From Pustulibacterium marinum (GTDB lineage Bacteria; Bacteroidota; Bacteroidia; Flavobacteriales; Flavobacteriaceae), in the NCBI RefSeq assembly GCF_900116665.1, contig NZ_FPBK01000009.1, positions 62,001 through 126,000 on the forward strand: a DNA stretch of 64,000 nucleotides, given 5' to 3'. The translations under genes and the position numbers were made by a program. Positions 34,251 to 42,854 of this stretch are shown in pieces. Under the pieces are notes generated by a model, which was not told the DNA's origin, made no database searches, and worked only from the letters and a program-made list of their open reading frames with translations. Within the stretch, counting starts at the first letter, position 1. Each line of letters starts with the position of its first letter.

Positions 34251-36605
34251 TTAAAATTTATCTAAAAAATATCTGAGTTTAATGGCAAATGCTCTTCCCG
34301 GTTTTTGAAGACTGAAATTGTCATACAAGTCTTCATTTAAAATATTGGTACACTCTAGAGAAACATTATATTTTCCGTTTTTCATGCTATAGTTCACATA
34401 AATATCGTGCGCTACTTGGGTTGGAATTTTTCTTCCGCCATAGCTACTCCAGCTATAATCAAATTCATGAATATACAAGAGGTTATAGCTAAGACTTAAA
34501 CGATCTTCTTTGTTACGAATATTCTTAAAGAAGAATGAAAAATCTGCGTTTCCGTAGAGGTAAGGCATATTCGGAATTCGATCATCGTAAATGGTACTTA
34601 CAACCGTTCTTCCGGTTCTGTATTTTAATTTATTTCGAAGATTTTGATACGTAAAACTTGCTCCCGCTGTAAAGAAATCTGAATAATTATAGCGTGCTTC
34701 AAAATCTACTCCTCTGTTTTGTACTTTGGCCTCATTTCCCGGCTGTAAAGTTCCGGTTGAAGGACTTACTACTTGTCTGATGAAATCTTTAATATCTCTA
34801 TAAATAAAGCTGGCATCTAGGTTCAACGAATTTTTAGAATTCATTACCCAATTGTAATTGGCTCCAAAATTGAAATTGTCGCTGCTTTCCGGTTTCAAAT
34901 CGGTATTTCCTAATTCAAAATCGTTTCCGGCTCCAAACAATTCTCTGGCAGTGGGTAATCTGTATGCTTTTTCGTAAGAAGCTTTGGCCTGTAAATTTTC
35001 TAAAATAAAATAGGAAGCAGCACCTCCGTACCCTAATTCTTTGGTAGCTGTAGTTAAATGTTCATACTCACCATCCGATTCTGGATCTGCATATTGCCCT
35101 ACCTGATTATAGTAATATTTTGAAAACAACGAAACATCTAGTTTCTCATTCATTTTATATTTATAACCAAGACCTAAAATATTTTTCAAGGTTTCACTAG
35201 GATACGCATCAGCAGCACTTGGTTCTACCTCATTTCTACTTTTTCTAGAAAATGTATTCAAGACATTGTTTACGGTAATGGCATGCTTTTCATTTACGGT
35301 ATACGTAACGTTGGTGTTTACCGCTCCGTTCCTGTTTTTAAAAAACATACGGGTGTAGTTAAATTCTCCCGGCTCATCGGTGTCTACATATTCTCCCAAC
35401 CAATTGTAGCGTCTTGTAGAATCATCAATATTAGCATTCTCCCCAAAATTGTAATTTGCAGAGAGCGACACATCTAAATTCTTTGTAAACAAATCCTTTT
35501 TACGGTAAGTAAGATTTGGCATCAAGGTTTGAGAAGTGGTGTATTTATCACCAAAAGCGATCTTCATATATGCCGGATGCTGTACTTGGTTATACTCGTC
35601 TCCCCAAGTAAAGCCAAGTAATAACTGGTCTGCAAACGATTTGTTTACAAAACCAATTTTACCCATTAAGGTGTAATTTCGGTACATATCATGAAAACGA
35701 CGCACTTCTCTTATTTCTCCTGAATAAATATTGGTATCTAAATTCAAAATATCAGCATCTACTTTGTAATCGTTGTCTGAATAATTCTGAAAAGCCGTCA
35801 ACCGTGCTGTAAATCCTGAATCTGCTGTGTAAGCCGCATTTACAAAAGATTTGTGGGTATTGAAAGATCCGTACGAATACGATGCATCTATGAAATTTTG
35901 TTTTCCGTTTTCGGTCACAATATTGATAGCGCCACCTAAAGCATCAGAACCAAAAGTAATAGGCACTACCCCTTTATAGACCTCTACACGTTTGGCTAAA
36001 TTGATAGGAATATTGTTCAATTGAAAAGCCGAGCTAAAACCTTCCATAGGAATTCCGTCTATAAAAAACTTCACATGTCTTCCGGTAAAACCGTTCAGCA
36101 TTACATTCATATCAGAACCTACGCCACCCGTTCTACGCACACGCACTCCCGAAACTCTTTCTAAAGCTTGCGAAATATCTAACGTAGTATTGTGTAGTGG
36201 TTGCGCATCTACAGCTACTACGTTAAAAGCAGATTCTTGTACATCTTTTAAAATAGATTTTCCAGTTACGCTTACGTCTTCCAGCAACATATCGGGGTCT
36301 TCTTCGAGTGCAATATTTAGCGTAATAGTTTTACCAGAAAATACTTGAATTTGCTGTTCTTGCTTTAGATATCCAAGTATTGAAATAAGCAACGTATGTT
36401 TTCCTTCTGGAAGTGTCAAAGCATATTTCCCGTTTTCATCACTCTCTGTGTAGTAGCTACTACTATTCTTGGAATATACATATGCCATAGGCAATGTTTC
36501 ACCATCTTTTGTGGTAATTTTTCCAGTAACGGTTCCTGTTTGGGAGAATCCTATTGCAGCACAACAGATGCTGAAAATAAGAATAAGGTAGTTAGTTTTA
36601 ATCAC
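34251..36605 (-). CDS. TonB-dependent receptor, siderophore type (XusA-like)
   Basis: A 784-residue outer-membrane receptor. Signal peptide to about 21 (ICCAAIGFSQ), carboxypeptidase-regulatory-like domain at about 23-108 (TGTVTGKITTKDGETLPMAY), plug domain at about 115-230 with VSGVRVRRTGGVGSDMNVML and the motif FGSDALGGAINIVTENGK, then a 22-stranded barrel ending in the outer-membrane terminal Phe (RYFLDKF). It imports ferric siderophores or similar ligands with TonB energy. It is the first gene of an operon with the DUF4374 lipoprotein and is divergent from an AraC regulator, with abutting promoters in between. Confidence 0.93.
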   Translation of the reverse strand: MIKTNYLILIFSICCAAIGFSQTGTVTGKITTKDGETLPMAYVYSKNSSSYYTESDENGKYALTLPEGKHTLLISILGYLKQEQQIQVFSGKTITLNIALEEDPDMLLEDVSVTGKSILKDVQESAFNVVAVDAQPLHNTTLDISQALERVSGVRVRRTGGVGSDMNVMLNGFTGRHVKFFIDGIPMEGFSSAFQLNNIPINLAKRVEVYKGVVPITFGSDALGGAINIVTENGKQNFIDASYSYGSFNTHKSFVNAAYTADSGFTARLTAFQNYSDNDYKVDADILNLDTNIYSGEIREVRRFHDMYRNYTLMGKIGFVNKSFADQLLLGFTWGDEYNQVQHPAYMKIAFGDKYTTSQTLMPNLTYRKKDLFTKNLDVSLSANYNFGENANIDDSTRRYNWLGEYVDTDEPGEFNYTRMFFKNRNGAVNTNVTYTVNEKHAITVNNVLNTFSRKSRNEVEPSAADAYPSETLKNILGLGYKYKMNEKLDVSLFSKYYYNQVGQYADPESDGEYEHLTTATKELGYGGAASYFILENLQAKASYEKAYRLPTARELFGAGNDFELGNTDLKPESSDNFNFGANYNWVMNSKNSLNLDASFIYRDIKDFIRQVVSPSTGTLQPGNEAKVQNRGVDFEARYNYSDFFTAGASFTYQNLRNKLKYRTGRTVVSTIYDDRIPNMPYLYGNADFSFFFKNIRNKEDRLSLSYNLLYIHEFDYSWSSYGGRKIPTQVAHDIYVNYSMKNGKYNVSLECTNILNEDLYDNFSLQKPGRAFAIKLRYFLDKF

Positions 36606-36631
36606 TTTCTTTTATTTAAACTAATTTTAAA

Positions 36632-36647
36632 TAACTTTGCAAATGTA
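36632..36647. promoter_or_regulatory. Back-to-back -7 boxes for the TonB receptor and AraC genes
   Basis: TAACTTTGCAAATGTA holds two -7 boxes that abut exactly: TAACTTTG on the plus strand (36632-36639) for the AraC gene and TACATTTG on the minus strand (36647-36640) for the receptor. For the minus promoter a TTG lies 18 bases upstream (36668-36666 region). RNA polymerase cannot occupy both at once, so the two genes are probably expressed in competition. Confidence 0.5.
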
Positions 36648-36706
36648 TTTGAACCAACTGAGCTACAATGTCGGTTTTGGAATAAAATATATCGAAAAAC
36701 GTATTT

Positions 36707-37678
36707 ATGAAGATTCAATCTAAATTAAAAGAACTTCAATGTGACTTATTTTCCATAGATACTTCTGAAGTAAGTGAAGGAACGTGTATCGAAGAAAAAA
36801 TAGCTTTAGATGAACCCAATTGTTCGGCAGTATCACAAATAATTTACAGTACAGATTTCTGTTTATTAAAAACTGTTTTTGACACGAAAATTGGGATTAC
36901 AGATAATTTTTCGATCACCGGTGAATATATTCAATTATCTTATTTGACTGATGGCAATCCAAGAATATTATTAAACGACACCGACTCTCAGTTACTCAAA
37001 ATAGGAAACTTGCAATTGTGTTTTTCTAAAAATACGTCGGCAGAAATTCACATGAACGAAGCTATGAAGTTTGAATACATTTGTATCTTTTTTACCAAGG
37101 AGTTTTTTATTCACCTCTTCAGAAACGCATCTTGGTATTGTGGTGATTCCTTTTTTAAAAAAGTTGCCCGAGGTGAGTATTCCGATTTGGGAAAATTACA
37201 GTTTCCGCTAAATCACACTTTGCACCAATTAACCCAAGATCTGTTTAAACTGACAATTGAAAAGCATTTAAAGTTTCATTTATTGCAACTTAAATTCAAG
37301 GAAATTTTCATACACATATCCAACCTTTCCGCTGACAACAACCTTCCGAAAAATTTAGATATTTCTGAAGATCAATATCAAAAAATTAAAAAGGTACATG
37401 CCTACGTAACCTTACATTTTCATAGAACGCCCACTTTAAAAGAATTGGCTAGAATGGCTATTTTAAATGAATTGCAACTCAAAACAGGGTTTAAAAAAAT
37501 CTATGGAATTACGATTCGAGCTTACATCATTCAACTTAAAATGGAACGTTCCAAAAGTTTGTTGGCACGCTATTCTGTAAACGAGACTGCATCTATTTTG
37601 GGTTATAAAAGTGTTTCTCACTTTATTCAAAGTTTTAAAAAATTCTACGGTACTACGCCAAAACAAATTATCACATAA
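36707..37678 (+). CDS. AraC family regulator next to the TonB receptor
   Basis: A 323-residue regulator, PchR-like in layout. A long N-terminal sensor (about 1-215) with QLSYLTDGNPRILLNDTDSQ and IHMNEAMKFEYICIFFTKEF is followed by a C-terminal AraC domain (about 225-323): VTLHFHRTPTLKELARMAI, then KKIYGITIRAYIIQLKMERS and SILGYKSVSHFIQSFKKFYG. PchR-type regulators switch on receptor genes when the ferric siderophore is present. The divergent receptor/DUF4374 pair is the obvious target. The ATG at 36707 lies about 60 bases from the predicted start of transcription. Confidence 0.9.
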   Translation: MKIQSKLKELQCDLFSIDTSEVSEGTCIEEKIALDEPNCSAVSQIIYSTDFCLLKTVFDTKIGITDNFSITGEYIQLSYLTDGNPRILLNDTDSQLLKIGNLQLCFSKNTSAEIHMNEAMKFEYICIFFTKEFFIHLFRNASWYCGDSFFKKVARGEYSDLGKLQFPLNHTLHQLTQDLFKLTIEKHLKFHLLQLKFKEIFIHISNLSADNNLPKNLDISEDQYQKIKKVHAYVTLHFHRTPTLKELARMAILNELQLKTGFKKIYGITIRAYIIQLKMERSKSLLARYSVNETASILGYKSVSHFIQSFKKFYGTTPKQIIT

Positions 37679-37681
37679 AAA

Positions 37682-37711
37682 AAGGACTTCTCCTGTGATG
37701 GAAAAGTCCTT
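37682..37711. terminator. Bidirectional terminator after the AraC gene
   Basis: AAGGACTTCTCC pairs with GGAAAAGTCCTT (one mismatch) around TGTGAT, between convergent AraC and M3 peptidase genes. An A7 run precedes it, which becomes a U run for the minus-strand transcript. Confidence 0.8.
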
Positions 37712-37733
37712 CTATTAAATTTCGAATTCTATT

Positions 37734-39884
37734 TTACTTTTTTGAGACAGGAAAACCTCTATCGCGCATCAATGCATCAATCTCGGCATCTCTTCCTCTA
37801 AATAACTTGTATGCCTTGGCAGGATCCATTGCATTTCTTGGCGCAAACAAGTATTTCACCAATTTCGCAGCAACATCTTTATCATAAAATCCGTTTGGAG
37901 CTTCAGCAAACGCTTCCGCTGCATCAGACGTTAAAACATCTGCCCACAAATAGCCATAATAACCGGTAGCATATCCTTCACCAGAAAATACATGTCCAAA
38001 TTGCGTGGTTCTGTGACGCATTGGTATTTCTTTTGGCATTCCTAAATTTTGTAATTGCTCCTTTTCAAACGCTTGAACATCGGTGATTTTATCAGGATCT
38101 GTAGTGTGATAAATCATGTCCATCAAAGCCGAAGCCATAAACTCGGTAGTAGCAAAACCTTGGTTAAAAGTACTCGCCTTTTTAATTTTCGCCACCAATT
38201 CTGCCGGCATAGGTTCACCAGTTTTGTAGTGCTTCAAGAATTTGTTGATGACCGCATCGGTGCTCAACCAACGTTCTAACAATTGAGATTGAAATTCGGT
38301 ATAATCTCTAACGCCTCCATTCAACGTTGGATATTTAATGTCTGAAGACAAAAAGTGTAATGCATGACCAAATTCATGGAAAAACGTTTCCGCATCGTCC
38401 CAACTTACCAGAATAGGATCGCCCGGAGCTGGTTTTACAAAATTGGAATTGTTAGATGCCAAAACAGGTTTATTTCCTGTTAATTCCGTTCTACCACGAT
38501 AGGTAGTTGCCCAAGCACCAGAACGTTTTCCGGCACGCGCATACGGATCTAAATACCACAAGCCTACAATATCACCAGACGTTTTATCGCTCACTTGCCA
38601 AACCTTTACATCTTCTTGAAAAACCGGAACAGTATCTGTAGACACCGGCGTAAATTCAAAATTGAACAACTCACCAGCTACATAGAAAATAGCTTTTCTA
38701 AGGTTATTTAGCTCTAAATATTGCTTTACTTCTTCGCTATCTAAACTGTATTTTTCTTTGCGTACTTTCTCCATGTAATATCTGTAATCCCACGGCTCTA
38801 TACTGATATTTTCACCTTCTTTTTTCGCTAAAGTTTCCATATCATCCACTTCTTCCTCAACACGAGCTAACGCCGCCGGCCAAACTTTAAGCATCAAATC
38901 CATCGCATTTTCAGGATTCTTAGCCATTCTATCTTGCAAACGCCATTCTGCATAATTGTCGTACCCCATCAAAGCAACACGCTCATCTCTTAGTTTTAAG
39001 ATCTTCGCTACAATTTCGTTGTTATCATGCTCATCGCCATTATTTCCTCGGGAATAATAGGTTTCCCAAACTTTTTCACGAAGTGCTCGCTCGCTGGAAT
39101 ACGTCAAAAACGGATCCATTGAAGATCGTGTGTTGGTAATTGCATATTCGCCAGAATGTCCACGTTCTTCCGCTGCACTGGCAGCCGCTTTCACAAAACT
39201 TTCCGGCAAACCACCTAACTGATCCTTGCTGATATAAGTAACATAATCTTCCTCATCGGCTAATACATTATTGGAAAAATCGGTATACAATTCTGATAAC
39301 TGTTTGTTGATATCGGCATACTTTTTCTTGTCTTTTTCAGAAAGATTTGCACCGTTCATTTCAAAACGCTTATAGATAAGTTCTACGGTTCGTTGTGCTT
39401 CTGGTTCTAACGGTGTTTTTTGTGATGCTTCATACACGGTTTTGATGCGTTGAAACAAGGCCTCATTCTGAGAAATTTTTGAATTATATTCTGAAATTTT
39501 CGGAGACAATACTGCTTCTACTTCTCTAAATTCGGGCGTAGACATATTGCTACTGTAAATACCGTAATAGGTGAAAGCTCTATCAAGTTCGGCTCCTGAT
39601 TCTTCATACGGAATAATAGTATTTTCAAAGGTAGCTGGTTCTGTATTTGCAGCTATCTCGTCAATTTCTTTTAAATGTTTTTCTATTCCTTTTTCAATAG
39701 CAGGCTTTACCAATGCTATCTCCATTTTATCAAAAGCCGGAACGCCACCATAAGGACCTTTCCATTCTTCTAACAATACATTTTCACTAGTCATATGTTC
39801 GGTATTCTCTTTGGTTTCTTGCGTGCAGGCAACAATGCCAGCCAGTAAAATAAGCACTGAGGCTCGTTGAACAGTTTTCTTCAT
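37734..39884 (-). CDS. M3 family zinc metallopeptidase (peptidyl-dipeptidase Dcp type), lipoprotein
   Basis: A 716-residue peptidase. The lipobox IVAC (Cys20) predicts a periplasmic lipoprotein. The long alpha-helical N-terminal half is typical of M3. The zinc motif HEFGH lies at about 502-506 in DDAETFFHEFGHALHFLSSD, with the Glu ligand about 27 residues later in RDYTEFQSQLLERW. The family signature YLDPYARAGKRSGAW is intact. These enzymes remove dipeptides from the C-termini of oligopeptides. The full length is normal. It is a single-gene unit, divergent from a metallophosphoesterase. Confidence 0.94.
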   Translation of the reverse strand: MKKTVQRASVLILLAGIVACTQETKENTEHMTSENVLLEEWKGPYGGVPAFDKMEIALVKPAIEKGIEKHLKEIDEIAANTEPATFENTIIPYEESGAELDRAFTYYGIYSSNMSTPEFREVEAVLSPKISEYNSKISQNEALFQRIKTVYEASQKTPLEPEAQRTVELIYKRFEMNGANLSEKDKKKYADINKQLSELYTDFSNNVLADEEDYVTYISKDQLGGLPESFVKAAASAAEERGHSGEYAITNTRSSMDPFLTYSSERALREKVWETYYSRGNNGDEHDNNEIVAKILKLRDERVALMGYDNYAEWRLQDRMAKNPENAMDLMLKVWPAALARVEEEVDDMETLAKKEGENISIEPWDYRYYMEKVRKEKYSLDSEEVKQYLELNNLRKAIFYVAGELFNFEFTPVSTDTVPVFQEDVKVWQVSDKTSGDIVGLWYLDPYARAGKRSGAWATTYRGRTELTGNKPVLASNNSNFVKPAPGDPILVSWDDAETFFHEFGHALHFLSSDIKYPTLNGGVRDYTEFQSQLLERWLSTDAVINKFLKHYKTGEPMPAELVAKIKKASTFNQGFATTEFMASALMDMIYHTTDPDKITDVQAFEKEQLQNLGMPKEIPMRHRTTQFGHVFSGEGYATGYYGYLWADVLTSDAAEAFAEAPNGFYDKDVAAKLVKYLFAPRNAMDPAKAYKLFRGRDAEIDALMRDRGFPVSKK

Positions 39885-40009
39885 ACATTAAAATTTGGAA
39901 GTTGAAGATACAAACTTTAGCAGTTTAAGCATATTCTTTAAGTAAACTTAAACATAGATTACTTGGCTGCTGCGATATGTTTTTAGAAATTTGAAGAAAA
40001 TATGTATTC

Positions 40010-40735
40010 ATGAGAACCCTTGTTATTGGCGATATTCATGGCGGTTACCGCGCCTTGCTCCAAATTTTAGAACGTGCAAATGTTACCGAAGATGATAAAC
40101 TTATTTTTCTGGGAGATTATGTAGACGGATGGAGTGAATCGCCAAAAGTGATTGCCAAATTGATTGAATTGAGAAGTACCAATGAGTGCATTTTCATGCA
40201 AGGAAATCATGATGAATTACTGTTAGATTATTTCCAAAGTGAAACCAAAAACGATATGTGGTTTATGCATGGTGGCGGAGCATCTGTAGCGGCATATGAA
40301 AAATTGAGCAAAGAGGAACTCGCTATACATATTGATTTTCTTTCCAACTTACAACATTACTACATTGATGATGAAAAAAGACTTTTCATCCATGCTGGAT
40401 TTACGAATTTGCACGGAGTAGATTTTGAATATTTTCCAAAACTGTATTATTGGGACAGAACGCTTTGGGAACTTGCTTTAGCTATAGACCCTAGTCTTGA
40501 AAAAGATGACATTAGATATCCAAAACGCTTGTTACATTACAAAGAAATATTTATTGGCCACACACCTTTAACCAGAATCGGAGAGTCTACACCACAAAAC
40601 AGAGCCAACGTTTGGAATGTTGATACCGGAGCCGCTTATAAAAACCCATTAACGATTATGGACGTGGATACCAAGGAATATTGGCAAAGTGATAACGTAA
40701 ATGATTTATACCCAGAAGAAAAAGGGAGAAATTAA
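40010..40735 (+). CDS. Calcineurin-like metallophosphoesterase (PrpA/B-type protein phosphatase)
   Basis: A 241-residue cytoplasmic enzyme with the complete metallophosphoesterase signature: GDIHGGYRALLQIL, FLGDYVDGWSES, MQGNHDELLL, FIHAGFT and FIGHTPLTR, plus the final VWNVDTGAAY. This set is that of bacterial serine/threonine phosphatases related to PrpA and ApaH-like enzymes. Whether it acts on proteins or dinucleotides is open. The gene stands alone, and its 3' flank of 217 bases contains three hairpins. Confidence 0.92.
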   Translation: MRTLVIGDIHGGYRALLQILERANVTEDDKLIFLGDYVDGWSESPKVIAKLIELRSTNECIFMQGNHDELLLDYFQSETKNDMWFMHGGGASVAAYEKLSKEELAIHIDFLSNLQHYYIDDEKRLFIHAGFTNLHGVDFEYFPKLYYWDRTLWELALAIDPSLEKDDIRYPKRLLHYKEIFIGHTPLTRIGESTPQNRANVWNVDTGAAYKNPLTIMDVDTKEYWQSDNVNDLYPEEKGRN

Positions 40736-40767
40736 TATATTTTTATACGATATTTTTTGTACTTTTA

Positions 40768-40878
40768 GAAAGTGTTTTTAAAACACTTTATGACTGATAC
40801 TCTAAATTTCCCCATTTTCCCAACACACATACATAAACCCTTATTACTCTTTAGAAGATAATAAGGGTTCTTTTTTTA
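40768..40878 (+). ncRNA. Possible small RNA or structured 3' UTR
   Basis: After the metallophosphoesterase stop a promoter-like TATTTTTTG (one T longer than TAnnTTTG) is followed by a perfect hairpin AAAGTGTTTTTAAAACACTTT (40769-40789), then a C-rich stretch without obvious structure (about 40790-40835) and a strong intrinsic terminator (40837-40870 plus T7). The order hairpin - open C-rich region - terminator is that of trans-acting small RNAs. It may equally be the 3' UTR of the preceding gene. Confidence 0.3.
40837..40878 (+). terminator. Rho-independent terminator with T7 tail
   Basis: AACCCTTATTA pairs with TAATAAGGGTT around a 12-base loop and is followed by CTTTTTTT, so it ends plus-strand transcripts. 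Confidence 0.85.
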
Positions 40879-40884
40879 AATATG

Positions 40885-40918
40885 AAAGCCGCTATTACAA
40901 AATTGTAATAGCGGCTTT
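40885..40918 (-). terminator. Long-stem terminator of the arabinose operon
   Basis: AAAGCCGCTATTACAA and TTGTAATAGCGGCTTT form a perfect 16-bp stem around AA. It lies 35 bases beyond the stop codon of the sugar symporter gene, so it is the likely 3' end of the minus-strand arabinose operon, although a true U run is weak on that strand. Confidence 0.7.
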
Positions 40919-40952
40919 GCTGTTATATTTGGTTAGCTAGTAAAAATTCAAT

Positions 40953-42839
40953 CTACCAGAAATATCCATATAAAGCTATTAGGATAATTACAATACCCAT
41001 AGCTCCCATGAAGAATGTTTTGTCTGTTTTGAATAAATCTGTATCCACTTCATAAGCATTCTGATCTTGGAATGTACAGTTAGCATTGTTGTACATCATC
41101 AATGATAAGAATCCGAATAGGAAAGCTAATAAAACAGCAGATTCATATCCTAAATTGGTATAATCCAATCCGAAAAGCGTAGTACCAAATACTAGTGTAA
41201 CTACTGTAGCAACAACTCCTAGAATACCAAAAATTAATCCGGCTAATTTGAATTGTTTACGTTTTTCATCTGAAATCTGTGTTGCAGGAACTCTGTTTTT
41301 ATCAGTAATCGTTAAAATCACAGCAAGTGTAATCAAAATCACACAGGTATATCCCATACGTAATTGGAAAGGAACATCCGAAGCTGCAAATTTTAAAATG
41401 ATAGAAGTTGGTAACGTAGCAATGGTTGTCCACAAAGCAGCTCTATTAGAAGCTCTTTTCCAGAAAAGTCCCATACCAAACACAACCACAACACCTGGAT
41501 AAATAAATCCGGTGAATTCCTGAATATACTGGAATGCCTGGTCTAAACCTCCTAACAATGGTCTTGCTGTAAATACAGCAATGATCAAAGCTACTAAAGC
41601 AGAAATACGACCTACTTTTACCAATTTTCTTTCAGAAGCAGTTTTATCAATTACTTCTTTATAAATATCCATTGTAAAGATGGTAGACGTAGAGTTTAAC
41701 ATAGAAGCCAACGAAGAAACTACCGCAGCAATCAAAGCAGCAAATGCTAACCCTCTAATACCTGTTGGTGCAAAGTTTCTTAACAACCATGGATAAGCTT
41801 CATCCGATTTTTCAATAGTACCTTGTAAATACTGCGTTAACTCTGGGAAATCTCCTTGATGAGCAAAAATCACATACGCTGCAATACCAGGAATCACCAC
41901 GATTAACGGAATTAAAATCTTCAAATAAGCTCCAAATAAAAGACCTCTTTTTGCTTCTTTTAAATTTTTAGCAGCCAATCCTTTTTGAATGATATACTGG
42001 TTGAATCCCCAATAACCTAAATTGGTTAACCACATAGCTCCTAAAATTACCGCAATACCAGGAAGATCTATAAATGGATCTTTCTCGCCTCCGGCACCAT
42101 CAGAAATTAAAGATTTCCCTTTTTCAATAATCATACTAAAGTGAACATCATCTGGTGTAGAAACCACTTTGTGATATACCATGTTGAAACCGTCAATAGC
42201 GCTTCCAGTATCACTAATAGCTGCAAGTGCAAACCATGCCGTGATAAGACCACCACCTACAAGGAAAACCACTTGTAAAACATCGGTCCAAGCAACTGCT
42301 TTTAAACCTCCGTAAATAGAATACACACCAGCGAATAGTAACAATCCTACTACACCGTAAATTTTATCAACTCCTAAAATTTGTTCCATAGCGGTAGCTC
42401 CCAACCATGCAACAGAAGTTAAGTTTACAAATACATAAACCAATAACCAGAAGAAAGAAAAGAAGAATGCTACCCCTTTACCATAACGCTCTCTCGCAAG
42501 TTGTGGCATGGTGTAGATTTTCTTATCTAGCATAATTGGTAAAATATACTTAGCTACAATAATTAATGCAGCAGCAGCAATCCACTCATATGCAGCAATG
42601 GCTAACCCAATGGCATAACCAGAACCCGACATACCAATAAACTGCTCTGCAGAAATATTAGCTGCAATAAGCGATGCTCCAATTGCCCACCAAGACAAGG
42701 TACCACCGGCTAAAAAGTAATCTTTAGAATTTTTCTCTTCTCCTTTTTTATCACGAGAAATGAACAATCCCAAAGCCGCTATCAAAATAACGTATCCTAT
42801 AAATATCCCATAATCTAAGGGCTGAAATCCTCCGTTCAT
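40953..42839 (-). CDS. Sodium/solute symporter, probable L-arabinose importer
   Basis: A 628-residue inner-membrane protein of the SSS family with about 14 helices, close in layout to SglT-type sugar transporters. Recognisable are the N-terminal DYGIFIGYVILIAALGLF, the sodium-site region FLAGGTLSWWAIGASLIAAN, the Gln/Asn-rich NLGYWGFNQYIIQKGLAAKN and FAALIAAVVSSLASMLNSTS. It lies last in the run galM - transporter after araA, 15 bases downstream of galM, so arabinose (or arabinose-related sugars) is the probable substrate. This is inference from context, since SSS members also carry galactose, glucose and xylose. Confidence 0.88.
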   Translation of the reverse strand: MNGGFQPLDYGIFIGYVILIAALGLFISRDKKGEEKNSKDYFLAGGTLSWWAIGASLIAANISAEQFIGMSGSGYAIGLAIAAYEWIAAAALIIVAKYILPIMLDKKIYTMPQLARERYGKGVAFFFSFFWLLVYVFVNLTSVAWLGATAMEQILGVDKIYGVVGLLLFAGVYSIYGGLKAVAWTDVLQVVFLVGGGLITAWFALAAISDTGSAIDGFNMVYHKVVSTPDDVHFSMIIEKGKSLISDGAGGEKDPFIDLPGIAVILGAMWLTNLGYWGFNQYIIQKGLAAKNLKEAKRGLLFGAYLKILIPLIVVIPGIAAYVIFAHQGDFPELTQYLQGTIEKSDEAYPWLLRNFAPTGIRGLAFAALIAAVVSSLASMLNSTSTIFTMDIYKEVIDKTASERKLVKVGRISALVALIIAVFTARPLLGGLDQAFQYIQEFTGFIYPGVVVVFGMGLFWKRASNRAALWTTIATLPTSIILKFAASDVPFQLRMGYTCVILITLAVILTITDKNRVPATQISDEKRKQFKLAGLIFGILGVVATVVTLVFGTTLFGLDYTNLGYESAVLLAFLFGFLSLMMYNNANCTFQDQNAYEVDTDLFKTDKTFFMGAMGIVIILIALYGYFW

Positions 42840-42854
42840 ATCGTTTGTTTGTAT

